From UBA7328 sp965247965 (GTDB lineage: Bacteria; Bacteroidota; Bacteroidia; Chitinophagales; Saprospiraceae): DNA of 64,000 bases. The stretch spans positions 6,944,001 to 7,008,000 of the forward strand of contig OZ252053.1 of NCBI GenBank assembly GCA_965247965.1, read 5' to 3'. Positions 9,505 through 18,012 of this stretch are shown here, piece after piece (the first letter of the stretch is position 1; every line of letters begins with the position of its first letter). The position numbers were made by a program, and so were the translations under genes. Under the pieces are notes generated by a model. That model was not told where the DNA came from and ran no database searches. It was given only the letters and a program-made list of their open reading frames with translations.

Positions 9505-9959
9505 TAACGTACCACATCCTCCAATCTACGTTTGCCATAACTATCCAACACAGCCTGTAACATCTGATGCGCTTGCTTCGCTTCCTGATCGAGCGATTCA
9601 AAAAACAATGGATTTTTCTCCAAATAATCAGGCTTTCCTTTATACCTCATGACCGTTGTATCATCTACTGCCCATTCGGGAGATTCGGGAGTTGGGCTGA
9701 ACGGACAGTGGGTAAGGATCATCGGATAGTATAACAGAAACGGCTTGCCTTCGCCATGTTTTCTTTCAATAAAATCTAAACCGTAATCCGCTACGATCTG
9801 CGGGCCAAAATGGTCATCGTCATATCTCTTTATTTCTCCGTTTGTTTCCAATTCGGACCTCGAAAACCTCGTATCACGACCGGTTTTGTCCGTTCGTCCT
9901 TCTCTTAATTGCCAAAGGCAATGTTCATCAAATCCAGCCTTATGTGGGCTCTCTACGAC
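9504..9959 (-). pseudogene. Sulfatase remnant with N-terminal and internal deletions
   Basis: An open stretch of 151 codons encodes sulfatase pieces: HKAGFDEHCLWQLREG, then FGPQIVADYGLDFIERK, LLYYPMILTHCPFSPTPESPEW and YKGKPDY. It then jumps to what looks like a sulfatase C-terminus (KNPLFFESLDQEAKQAHQML). The metal and formylglycine region at the N-terminus is missing, and the middle with the second metal site appears deleted. The remnant stops being readable 31 bases before the 168-nt repeat at 9991. It is not functional. It may be a relic of a fourth sulfatase of another subfamily. Confidence 0.75.
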
Positions 9960-9990
9960 TCAATGAAACTTTATGCATCAACGGCTGGCA

Positions 9991-10158
9991 CTAGTGCACC
10001 AAGCACTAAATACTGACCCCCATAAACTTGTTCTTTCCCTTCTGCTCGGCGTTGGAAAAATCCTCATTATGCTTAGGCATAACTCCGGTTTTCCCGCCTT
10101 GATCAGAAGAAAAATAACTTTGTCTATGGGATTCATTACTTAATGCTTGGTACACTAG
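9991..10158 (+). repeat. 168-nt CTAG-ended palindromic repeat, copy 2
   Basis: Same length as the other two copies and nearly identical to the reverse complement of copy 1. The outer arms pair, and the central core includes CCTCATTATGC, then GCATAACTCCGG, then GATCAGAAGAAAAATAAC. A TAACTTTG near the right arm fits the Bacteroidota -7 box (TAnnTTTG) and points towards the gene at 10196. Both neighbours are missing the end that faces this element. Confidence 0.9.
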
Positions 10159-10195
10159 CAATTCGTTCTTATTATGGCTCGCGTAAACGAACTTT

Positions 10196-12595
10196 GTGAA
10201 AAAAGCGCATTACGCAGCCTGGGAAAAATTGCAAAAGAATCGAAGAATCCGGAAAAATCACCATGAAACAAGTTGGGAATCAATGGGCCCGCATAACTTT
10301 TCAGGACGCACCCTCGACCTGGCGTTTAATCCTTTGAATTCGAATACGATCTATGCCGGTTCAGCGAGTGGCGGACTTTGGAGGTCGTATTCAGCAGGAA
10401 AAGGAACAAATGCATGGGAATATGTGAATACCGGTTTCCCTGTACTTGGTGTTTCGACGATTGCACTTCCGCATAATGATTCTCTTACTATTTATATCGG
10501 TACAGGGGAAGTATATAATTCGGTGGCGGCAGGAACGGGTGCAGCTTTTAGAAGTACAAGAGGAAGCTATGGGATGGGAATATTAAAGTCTACAGACGGT
10601 GGCCGTTCTTGGCAAAAAAGTCTTGATTGGTCGCACAATCAAAATGAAGGGGTTTGGGACATCAAAATTTCAAATCAGCATACAAATTTATTGTATGCAG
10701 CCACCACGGATGGTGTATATAAAAGCAGCGATGCTGGCGGCCGGTGGGAACACGTACTCGATGTCGCTATGGCAAATAGCATTGTAGTTAATGCAGAAAA
10801 CGACGAGCAAATTCTGGTTGGTTGTGGGAATTTTAATTCAAGTGGAAAGGGCATTTATAAATCTATTGACGGAGGAGATTCGTGGATAAAAATACAATCC
10901 AATCTCCCAGTAGAATTCAACGGGAAAATACAACTCGACGTATCGCCATCCGATCGCGATATTGTATATACGAGTATTGGAAATGGGTTCGGGTTTCAGG
11001 ACGGAGCCACGTGGACGCACCGTTCCGATGATTTTGGTTCTAATTGGAGAATAGCAAGTATAGATGATTATTCGCGATGGCAGGGATGGTTTTCTCATGA
11101 TATAGCCGTCCATCCTAAAAATCCCGATGAGATCATCGCGGCAGGAATCGGGCTTTGGCAATCCGATGATGCCGGCCAAAACTTTGATATCATTGCCGCA
11201 GATGGCCTGGGCTTCAGAAATCCGCCGATAGCTGGCCCGGATGGCCCGCCTGACTATCTACATTCGGACATTCACGACGTCATATACCATCCCGGGAATT
11301 CGAATTTTTTCTATGTGGCCAGTGATGGTGGTATACATCAAACAGAAGATAATGGCCTGACATTTACTTCACGTAATAGTGGCTACCAGACCGTCCAGTT
11401 TTACAATGGTACTTCTTCGTCCCAACTCAATTCTGATTTCTTCATTGGCGGACTTCAGGACAATGGAACGATTGCTTACTATGGCTCGAAGGCCTGGACG
11501 CGGATAGCAGGTGGTGATGGCAGTTGGTCGGCGATTGACCCCGAAAATGATCGGAATATTATTGTGTCTTCCCAATTTTTGAGAATGAGAAAATCTTCTA
11601 ACGGTGGAGAAGATTACGAACGCAACGCTCCACCGAGTAATAACGAAAATACGGTATTTATTGCTCCATTCGTTGTGTCAAAAACCAATCCACAGGTGAT
11701 CTATGCAGGAAGGACAAGGGTCTATAGATCCACGGATGGAGGTGAGAGTTGGGAAGCGACTAATAGCGGCAATCCACTTAATGGAACTAATCCTGTCCTG
11801 AGTCTAGCCATTTCTCCACAAAATAATGACGTAGTGTACGCTGCTACTGTTCCTACTACCATTTTTGGCGGCAAAAGGGGACAGGTTTGGGTAACACGAA
11901 ACGGGGGAACTACATGGGAGTTTAGTACCGGTCGATTGCCAGATCGATTTCCGATGGATATAGCAGTAGATCCGTTCAATTCAGCTATTGCGTATATAGC
12001 TTTTTCAGGATATGGCACGGGGCATGTCTATAAGACAACCGACTTTGGAGAGACCTGGAAAGATGTCAGCGTCGATCTGCCCGATGTGCCTACCAATGGT
12101 ATTGCCATGGATCCCTTATCTCTTAATTTCGTCTACATTGGCAATGACCTCGGGGTATTCTTTTCGGATGATGGAGGCGAATCGTGGAGGTCATATAACG
12201 AAGGAATATTCGAAGCTACTATGGTTTTCGATCTTTCCATAGCTGCTGGAATCCGAAAAATTAGGATGGCTTCTCATGGGAATGGAGCTTTTGAAAGAGA
12301 TCTGATGGAAGTACCTTTGACCATCCCGGAGGATGAAATTTTCGCATTGCAAATATTTCCTAATCCTGCTTTTGATGTGGTGAATGTTTCATATAAAACC
12401 AATACAGAGAAAATACACCACGCACGACTATTAGATGCATCGGGAAGGACCATACATACCTATTTTGATGAAATAAAAAGTCCCGGAGAGTACAAGTTTA
12501 CTATGGATCTGGGTGATTTGCCGGCAGCAAGTTATTTTTTGATATTGCAAAATGAATCGTGGCTTCTAACGGAGAAGATTGTGGTTGTGAAATAG
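10196..12595 (+). CDS. Sortilin/VPS10-type repeat protein with T9SS sorting domain, N-terminus probably lost
   Basis: 799 residues from GTG at 10196. Most of the protein is a beta-propeller of BNR-like repeats of the sortilin/glycosyl hydrolase-like type: KSTDGGRSW, KSSDAGGRW, KSIDGGDSW, RSTDGGESW, VTRNGGTTW, KTTDFGETW and FSDDGGESW. The last 85 residues are a type A T9SS sorting domain (LQIFPNPAFDVVNVSY ... EKIVVVK). Such cargo needs a signal peptide, but the start M-K-K-A-H-Y-A-A-W-E-K-L is not one, and a stop lies just upstream at about 10181. The usual N-terminal leader has probably been lost next to the 168-nt repeat. If so, the product cannot be exported. Family function is unknown. Confidence 0.85.
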   Translation: MKKAHYAAWEKLQKNRRIRKNHHETSWESMGPHNFSGRTLDLAFNPLNSNTIYAGSASGGLWRSYSAGKGTNAWEYVNTGFPVLGVSTIALPHNDSLTIYIGTGEVYNSVAAGTGAAFRSTRGSYGMGILKSTDGGRSWQKSLDWSHNQNEGVWDIKISNQHTNLLYAATTDGVYKSSDAGGRWEHVLDVAMANSIVVNAENDEQILVGCGNFNSSGKGIYKSIDGGDSWIKIQSNLPVEFNGKIQLDVSPSDRDIVYTSIGNGFGFQDGATWTHRSDDFGSNWRIASIDDYSRWQGWFSHDIAVHPKNPDEIIAAGIGLWQSDDAGQNFDIIAADGLGFRNPPIAGPDGPPDYLHSDIHDVIYHPGNSNFFYVASDGGIHQTEDNGLTFTSRNSGYQTVQFYNGTSSSQLNSDFFIGGLQDNGTIAYYGSKAWTRIAGGDGSWSAIDPENDRNIIVSSQFLRMRKSSNGGEDYERNAPPSNNENTVFIAPFVVSKTNPQVIYAGRTRVYRSTDGGESWEATNSGNPLNGTNPVLSLAISPQNNDVVYAATVPTTIFGGKRGQVWVTRNGGTTWEFSTGRLPDRFPMDIAVDPFNSAIAYIAFSGYGTGHVYKTTDFGETWKDVSVDLPDVPTNGIAMDPLSLNFVYIGNDLGVFFSDDGGESWRSYNEGIFEATMVFDLSIAAGIRKIRMASHGNGAFERDLMEVPLTIPEDEIFALQIFPNPAFDVVNVSYKTNTEKIHHARLLDASGRTIHTYFDEIKSPGEYKFTMDLGDLPAASYFLILQNESWLLTEKIVVVK

Positions 12596-12840
12596 TGACT
12601 TTTAGTCAGATTAATTGGCATTCCCATCTCTCTTGCTTTTTTGAGATATTCAATATATGTATGCTTATCTCCTTTGTACATATGAATCAGACTAAGCGTA
12701 TGATTGGCAGGGCCGGCAGTGTAGTGTGCGGAATATTCTAAGTTTGGAATTGTAAAGGACTCCAGTTTTTTTTTGATCTGTCGTATTTTCTTTGGTTTCG
12801 ATTGGACATTATTGAAGAAATGAGGATTAAAGCTAACCAA
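12532..12840 (-). pseudogene. Possible decayed coding fragment, unrecognised
   Basis: On the minus strand the frame reads as protein-like sequence between about 12885 and 12601 (for example NLEYSAHYTAGPANHTLS and IHMYKGDKHTYIEYLKKARE). It has no convincing start, and its 3' part runs into the end of the sortilin-like gene. I do not recognise the family. It may be the tail of a lost gene or a chance open frame. Confidence 0.25.
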
Positions 12841-12891
12841 AAAATGCTGGGGGACAGGGCTGTACTTGTAGCTGAATTTCCTAGTAATTCT

Positions 12892-13572
12892 CTATTTCCT
12901 CCTACGATTCCTTTTCCTTGCTTCTCTGGCAGATTTATTTTTCTTTTTCGATTTAATTTGATTTTTACGTGCCACTTCTCTATTTGACGGATTGTTGTCA
13001 ACATCAATAAAATCAAAAACATTCCGATAACAAGGTTGATGTACAGACGAGTGAATTCCTTCTATCTCTTTGCTTTCATCAGACAAGAAATATATAGAAT
13101 CTTCACCATTCAAAGTAGAGAATAACCCGGGGTCATCATTCTCTCCGGTCTCCACCCCAACAACGCCTAAATATTCTGATGCTCTAACGAAAATCCCGGA
13201 TCTCATCATGTCGTCATCAATAATTACGGTGGGACACTTTGTACAAAAATGGCCAGCCGGTCCGCTCATAACCCTCATTGCATCATTTGTAGCATATGGG
13301 AAATGGCTATACATTTTAAGCGTAGGTGCATTACAACGAGGGCAGTGATCCTTATAACCCAAATAATCAGACTCATAAGCGTGTTCAACTTTCCCTCTAA
13401 AAATTTTGAATCCAGATTGTTTACTTGCGAATTTTAAAAAATCCAAATTGTCATCACTTGACTGAAGGCCATCACGTTCAATTTTCACAATACCTTCTTC
13501 TTTATTATAAAGAACCTTGCTCTCCTTATCCAATGCTATACCTTCTGATTTTTTTTTGCTATTAAAAAACAT
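12892..13572 (-). CDS. Hypothetical protein with zinc ribbon and basic tail
   Basis: 226 residues from ATG at 13572. Two cysteine pairs, C-P-R-C and C-T-K-C about 35 residues apart in the middle of the protein, look like a zinc ribbon. The last 30 residues are almost all lysine, arginine and asparagine (from RKNQIKSKKK to RNRRRK), which suggests nucleic acid binding. No signal peptide. I do not recognise the family. It stands alone between the sortilin-like gene and a repeat-rich gap. Confidence 0.6.
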   Translation of the reverse strand: MFFNSKKKSEGIALDKESKVLYNKEEGIVKIERDGLQSSDDNLDFLKFASKQSGFKIFRGKVEHAYESDYLGYKDHCPRCNAPTLKMYSHFPYATNDAMRVMSGPAGHFCTKCPTVIIDDDMMRSGIFVRASEYLGVVGVETGENDDPGLFSTLNGEDSIYFLSDESKEIEGIHSSVHQPCYRNVFDFIDVDNNPSNREVARKNQIKSKKKNKSAREARKRNRRRK

Positions 13573-13690
13573 AAAGGGTTAATTTTATATCATATGATAA
13601 AATTAGTAAATATATGATTGATCGACATCATTGGACATACGCGTCAACTTAAGCTTAACAAATACGATATATAACAATATGATTATAATA

Positions 13691-13815
13691 GATTGCCGGT
13701 AGAATTTTGTACGGTATTAGTGGCTTTAGCCAAATCAGACCAATGATAATTTTGGCTAAAGCCCATTCTGACAAGACATTCAATTATCCGAGGCCTAAAG
13801 GCGAACGGCAATTAA
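13691..13815. repeat. REP-like palindromic element
   Basis: A perfect 13-base inverted repeat, GGCTTTAGCCAAA against TTTGGCTAAAGCC, sits at 13722-13763. It is flanked by a second pair, ATTGCCG near 13692 and CGGCAAT near 13809. GGCTTTAGCC-type hairpins are common intergenic repeats in this phylum and are often spread by REP-type (Y1) transposases. It occupies most of the 388-base gap before the CehA/McbA gene; the rest of the gap shows nothing else. Confidence 0.55.
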
Positions 13816-13960
13816 CAAAGAGATATTCACTGCTGTAAAAAAACCCCCGAAAAATGTTCGATTTTGATTTGGTAAAATGTATAGTAGAAGACATGAATTT
13901 GAATAATTTCAAAGGAGAAATTCCGAGTTTAGCAATTCTATGAGGGAGTGACAGAAATAT

Positions 13961-16414
13961 TCATGGACTTTCTGAAATTATTTTGTCATAAATTTCCCTC
14001 GCATAATCATAAGCCATCCGCGCTTCTTCCAACTCCTCTTTCCGAAATTGCCCATTCTTCATGTCCCAACATTGATCGACTGACGCCCTGCACCATTCCG
14101 CACTTTTCTTATTCCGAATAGGTTTTCCGTCGACTTCAACAAAAATGGGATTGGTGTGAGAAGTGGCATAGATTCTAATTGCTACCCATGCCGATTTTTC
14201 TAAATCATATTCGAATTGCAAATGATTCCAATTGCCGTCGGCAACGATCTCCTTTTGCTCCATATTTACTCCGTTGACAATCAGCTCGACGGGCACTTTT
14301 CTCGAATCACCTATTCTCGCTCTTTCGATGTGCCAATAAGGAGACTGCTCGGGTTTGAGAGATGAAATAGTTGCACCAATTTCATCCTGTTCTTCTGTCA
14401 GAAATGCCGCTGCTTTAATAGAAATGTTCAGTTTTGATGGATTATCGATTTTAAGTTGACTATTATTTTTACCTAGTTCCTGTTCGTTGATTGTAAAATC
14501 GATCAAATGGGAATAACCGTCTGAGACATAACTTCTTCCTTCAACCAAAGCCTCCATGTAATCATCAAATTCCAACCCATCATCTAATTTGGCATAAATC
14601 CTCGCCCTACCTACTCGCTCATCCGAAATGCACGGGAAATCGGTCTCACCGCTTATTCGGGTTCTGAATCCGCAATTCAAAACGTGATACCACATATTCA
14701 ATTCCCATGGTGCCGGTGTGTCTCCCGCAGAGTAGAAATCGATCACATCATGAGTTACAGTCACTATGTATTCATTGGCACCAATACCATCCATTTTTGG
14801 AATGATATAATTCGGAAGTTCGTCAGTTTCGGATATCGGAGCGAGTCCCCATCCAGAATGCGCATATCCGGTAATACCTCCCTGATCCTTTGCCCATTGA
14901 AGAATAGGCAGCGTCCAACTAGGCCATTCTTCAATGGTTTCGGTATTTGGGTAATCGTCTTCTTTAAGATTCAGCAGCACAATATGCCCTGCCTGGGAAG
15001 ACGGAAAACCGGAAACTTCTACATCGTATCTGAGAATGTTAGAATCGTCCGAAAGCGGATGATTCTTCGCGGTGAAATACTGCTTCTGATGATACCAGCT
15101 CGGCCCCCATGTCAAATTGTTGCCCATGTTCAAATCTTCGCCTAAGACCTGCCTCCACATATGCTCAGGCAATACTCCTTCTTCGGGGCTTTCATAATGA
15201 GAACAACCGGAAGCATGAATGTGATGATCCGCACTGTACCAACCCGTTTCAGCCATGTTAATCCAACGCTCCAGTTGAAAATTCACTTCCATTGTCTCGA
15301 TTTCTGGTGGCACATTTATCTTCTTGTACATTGTGAGGTATTCCGGTCCGCGTCCATAGGTGATATGAAAGTCTCCGGGTGGCAGATAGACATGCTCTCC
15401 TGAACTGCGATACACTTGTGGCTGGAAGAAAAAATCGGGATATTCATCTTTTGTGGCAAGCCGTCTTCCAGGAAGTGGGAAGATGCCTTCGAGTCTTTTT
15501 CCTTTGGAAAGTTCTATGCGATCCTTCTCTTCGTCGGACATATTTTCCTGCCAGTGCTCCGTCCTCGCCATGTTGAGTCGGTAATCTCCACCCCATCGTT
15601 GGAACTTGCTGTCGGCGTATCTTTCGATGCCATCTGTGATGATAAATGATGCCATAGCCGGGCTGCCGTCATAGTCCTGTACATTGAAAACCACCTTTGA
15701 AGAAGCTTTGATGTCGAAGAGTATATCAATGGTATTTCTAAATCCAATATCCTGTGTTCCTTGACCTACATTGAATCCTATTGTCGCTTCTCTCTTACCT
15801 TTTTCTTTTGTGTAAAATTGAATCGGAACATATTCTACTTCCAAACCGGAGAGATTTGATTTCAAAGGTCGATTTCTATAAATGACCATTTCCATGAATT
15901 GATTGTCTAATTGACCGGGTGAGATGAAGTTCTCTTTTTTCGCACGGTGCGCGAAACTTGAAATATTAAGAATGGGAAGGGCGTTTGGACTTTCGGCTTC
16001 CAGTCGAGCGGTGATGTTCGCCTGGTTATTGACTTTCAGCAAATAGGTTGTCCAACCTTCCTGGATCATTTCTGCTTCTGCAGGGCCTCTAGAGACTTTC
16101 ACTCGTGATTCGGGATTGATATCGACCATTGCTATGCAAAAAGGATCAAGTAATTCTTGAATCTTTTCGACTGTTTTTTCATCCATGGATTTGGATTGTA
16201 AGGATCGAAGTTGACGCTCAACTTTCTCAGGTAGTGAATTTCCTATGAATGAAAGCGCTTCGGAGATGCGGATGGCTTGAGCGAGAAAGGGTTGGGCTTC
16301 GACTCTTAAGACACTGTGATGCTCGTGGGCTTCAGAATGGCTCTGTCTGTTTTGACAATTTGAGAGGCCAACGAGCAATACGACAAGTAAGATAATGTTT
16401 TTCATAACAGGCAT
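13961..16414 (-). CDS. CehA/McbA-family metallohydrolase lipoprotein
   Basis: 817 residues. The signal peptide ends in G-L-S-N-C (lipid cysteine 20 from the first ATG; a second ATG three codons on is also possible). The N-terminal half has beta-rich domains with no clear enzyme motifs. The C-terminal half is a PHP-type metal hydrolase of the CehA/McbA group: WYSADHHIHASG (residues 392-403, metal histidines), GYAHSGWG, ANEYIVTVTHDV and SGETDFPC. Known members hydrolyse carbamates or phosphoesters; in Bacteroidota the substrate is not known. It is a cell-surface or periplasmic protein. It is divergent from the HNH gene pair and stands alone. Confidence 0.85.
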   Translation of the reverse strand: MPVMKNIILLVVLLVGLSNCQNRQSHSEAHEHHSVLRVEAQPFLAQAIRISEALSFIGNSLPEKVERQLRSLQSKSMDEKTVEKIQELLDPFCIAMVDINPESRVKVSRGPAEAEMIQEGWTTYLLKVNNQANITARLEAESPNALPILNISSFAHRAKKENFISPGQLDNQFMEMVIYRNRPLKSNLSGLEVEYVPIQFYTKEKGKREATIGFNVGQGTQDIGFRNTIDILFDIKASSKVVFNVQDYDGSPAMASFIITDGIERYADSKFQRWGGDYRLNMARTEHWQENMSDEEKDRIELSKGKRLEGIFPLPGRRLATKDEYPDFFFQPQVYRSSGEHVYLPPGDFHITYGRGPEYLTMYKKINVPPEIETMEVNFQLERWINMAETGWYSADHHIHASGCSHYESPEEGVLPEHMWRQVLGEDLNMGNNLTWGPSWYHQKQYFTAKNHPLSDDSNILRYDVEVSGFPSSQAGHIVLLNLKEDDYPNTETIEEWPSWTLPILQWAKDQGGITGYAHSGWGLAPISETDELPNYIIPKMDGIGANEYIVTVTHDVIDFYSAGDTPAPWELNMWYHVLNCGFRTRISGETDFPCISDERVGRARIYAKLDDGLEFDDYMEALVEGRSYVSDGYSHLIDFTINEQELGKNNSQLKIDNPSKLNISIKAAAFLTEEQDEIGATISSLKPEQSPYWHIERARIGDSRKVPVELIVNGVNMEQKEIVADGNWNHLQFEYDLEKSAWVAIRIYATSHTNPIFVEVDGKPIRNKKSAEWCRASVDQCWDMKNGQFRKEELEEARMAYDYAREIYDKIISESP

Positions 16415-16450
16415 TGTTTTTTCGGTCGAAATACTATGCGAATTAAACCT

Positions 16451-16458
16451 TAGTTTTG
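16451..16458 (+). promoter_or_regulatory. Likely -7 box (TAGTTTTG)
   Basis: TAGTTTTG matches TAnnTTTG, the Bacteroidota housekeeping -7 element. It lies 19 bases before the ATG at 16478. No clear TTG -33 box is seen at the expected distance. Confidence 0.4.
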
Positions 16459-16477
16459 TAACTATTGAATTAAATGT

Positions 16478-16885
16478 ATGGCTTCTTTACAAATTAATTC
16501 TAAATTAAAAGTCGATTTAAACGATGTCTTGGTGGGGATTTCCAAATTGGAAATTGCTGAATTGGAAAGTTTCATGAGCCAAGTGAGTAAGTTACTCGCT
16601 CGTAAAAAAGCACCTAGTCTATCTCAAAAGGAAACTCAACTACTTCTTGAAATCAACAAAGGTCTGCCTGAAAAAACCCAAAGTCGCTATAATGTGCTTT
16701 CCTCAAAATTGACTGAAGAGAATATCACTATGGGTGAACACCAAGAGCTGCTAGAAATAATTACCACCATTGAAAAAATGGATGTCAAAAGACTAGAATA
16801 CCTAATCGAATTGGCACAATTAAGGGAAATGGAGTTGGATGATTTGATGGAAGAGCTCGGTCTTTCGCACAAAGGGTATGTCTAA
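16478..16885 (+). CDS. Small helical protein paired with HNH endonuclease
   Basis: 135 residues, mainly amphipathic helix with many Leu, Glu and Lys and no membrane segment. It has no signature I can name. The last eight bases overlap the HNH gene, so the two are translated as a pair. Similar small helical partners sit beside stand-alone HNH proteins in this phylum and in cyanobacteria. A role as partner, inhibitor or adaptor of the nuclease is possible but not shown. Confidence 0.75.
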   Translation: MASLQINSKLKVDLNDVLVGISKLEIAELESFMSQVSKLLARKKAPSLSQKETQLLLEINKGLPEKTQSRYNVLSSKLTEENITMGEHQELLEIITTIEKMDVKRLEYLIELAQLREMELDDLMEELGLSHKGYV

Positions 16886-17315
16886 AGTTTATATCCCTGT
16901 TGAACTCAGAAATCAAGTTTTCAGCAGGGCACACGGCATTTGTGAGTATTGCCATGCGCTAAGCGCGTACACAATGAAGACATTTGAGATGGAGCACATC
17001 ATTCCCTTGAGCAAAGGTGGTCGAGCTGACACTACAAATTTAGCCTTAGCGTGTGGCGGATGCAATTCATACAAGAACAATAAAACAGAATGGTATGATC
17101 CCTACGACCGAAATCACTTAAGTTTATTCAACCCTAGAGTAGAAAAATGGCTTCATCATTTTAAGTGGAGCGAAGACTATAATTTAATTCTTGGCTTAAC
17201 ACCTACAGGCCGCGCCACAATAGATTTGTTAAAAATGAACAGAGTTGAATTGGTCAATTTGAGAAATGCTCTCAGACTCATTGGAAAGCATCCGCCATTC
17301 TCTGCACACTATTGA
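16878..17315 (+). CDS. HNH endonuclease
   Basis: 145 residues. The core is C-E-Y-C (near residue 22), then MEHIIPLSKGGRADTTNLALAC and C-G-G-C-N-S-Y-K-N-N-K: a zinc-bound HNH fold with both cysteine pairs and the catalytic histidine of EHIIP. N-terminal V-P-V-E-L-R-N-Q-V is the usual lead helix (here IPVELRNQVFSRAHG). The C-terminal third is basic and helical. No methyltransferase is nearby, so it is not a plain restriction gene. It could be a defence or mobile-DNA nuclease together with the preceding small protein. Confidence 0.85.
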   Translation: MSKVYIPVELRNQVFSRAHGICEYCHALSAYTMKTFEMEHIIPLSKGGRADTTNLALACGGCNSYKNNKTEWYDPYDRNHLSLFNPRVEKWLHHFKWSEDYNLILGLTPTGRATIDLLKMNRVELVNLRNALRLIGKHPPFSAHY

Positions 17316-17389
17316 GTACAACATTGTCACTACGATAAATCACACCACCAAAAGGTTCCCCTACCCACCTTTGTATCATTACTGCCGAA

Positions 17390-17662
17390 TCATTTGTAGT
17401 GGAACAGGCAGGTCAATATTTCAATGCGCTGATTTTCGCCCTTCTTCCCGACAATTCGATAGGTGAGCCGATGCTCGGAATTTATTCTTCTTGACCAATA
17501 TCCTTTAAAATTGTGTCTTAGCGGCTCGGGATGTCCCTTCCCGCGAAATGGGTTTCGTTGGATTTCTTTGAGAAGTTCATTTATCTTATCAACAATTTTC
17601 TGATCTTGCTTTTGGCAACTCACGTACTGCTCCCAGGCATTTTTTGAGAAAAGAATGTTCAC
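17390..17662 (-). CDS. yoeB: YoeB-type mRNA interferase toxin
   Basis: 90 residues. The frame shows the YoeB pattern: FSKNAWEQYVSCQKQDQKIVDKIN at the start, GKGHPEPLRHNFKGYWSRRI in the middle with the conserved Glu and Arg, and H-R-L-T-Y-R-I followed by the C-terminal F-H-Y-K with the essential histidine. YoeB cuts mRNA in the ribosomal A site. It overlaps the antitoxin gene by four bases. All catalytic residues expected for the family are present, so it looks active. Confidence 0.9.
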   Translation of the reverse strand: MNILFSKNAWEQYVSCQKQDQKIVDKINELLKEIQRNPFRGKGHPEPLRHNFKGYWSRRINSEHRLTYRIVGKKGENQRIEILTCLFHYK

Positions 17663-17916
17663 TTGCCTTGTAATTCAAACTCCACTACTTCTCCTGCTTC
17701 TAACTGACGCTTGGCTTCTTCCATAAATTTTCGATTCGATTCGGATGACAGAAGGTAATCGGTCTCCGTCATTGAATTGTATTCGGAAAGAGTCATTATA
17801 ACAATAGCTTCTTTCTTACCGCTTCTTGGAATTAGCAAGACATCCTGGTTGTCTTCGACGGCGTCAAAATGTGCCTTCATGTTAGCACGAAGATCTCTCA
17901 TTGTCGTGGTATTCAT
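17659..17916 (-). CDS. yefM: YefM/Phd-type antitoxin
   Basis: 85 residues. The N-terminal half is the Phd/YefM DNA-binding fold (M-R-D-L-R-A-N-M-K-A-H-F, then DVLLIPRSGKKEAIVIMTLSEYNSM). The C-terminal half is the acidic, flexible toxin-binding tail. It precedes and overlaps the toxin gene, the standard order. A perfect palindrome lies 20 bases before its start and probably serves for autoregulation. Confidence 0.9.
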   Translation of the reverse strand: MNTTTMRDLRANMKAHFDAVEDNQDVLLIPRSGKKEAIVIMTLSEYNSMTETDYLLSSESNRKFMEEAKRQLEAGEVVEFELQGK

Positions 17917-17935
17917 AATTTCAGATTAAGGCAAA

Positions 17936-17953
17936 GCAAATATACATATTTGC
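17936..17953 (-). promoter_or_regulatory. Operator-like palindrome upstream of yefM
   Basis: GCAAATATACATATTTGC is an 8+2+8 palindrome 19 bases ahead of the yefM start. Read on the minus strand, its second half contains TATATTTG, a match to the TAnnTTTG -7 box, so a bound YefM-YoeB complex would block the promoter. The match to autoregulation is inferred from how this family works. Confidence 0.5.
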
Positions 17954-18012
17954 GTACACAATTTGGTTTCGATTTCTTTATCCTCATCTTTTCCGTTGCG
18001 TGAAAGCATTGA

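Noticed and set aside
12738..13022. 94-codon minus-strand frame over the 3' end of the zinc-ribbon gene
   Set aside because: It overlaps the end of the 12892-13572 gene in another frame, and its sequence is low-complexity.
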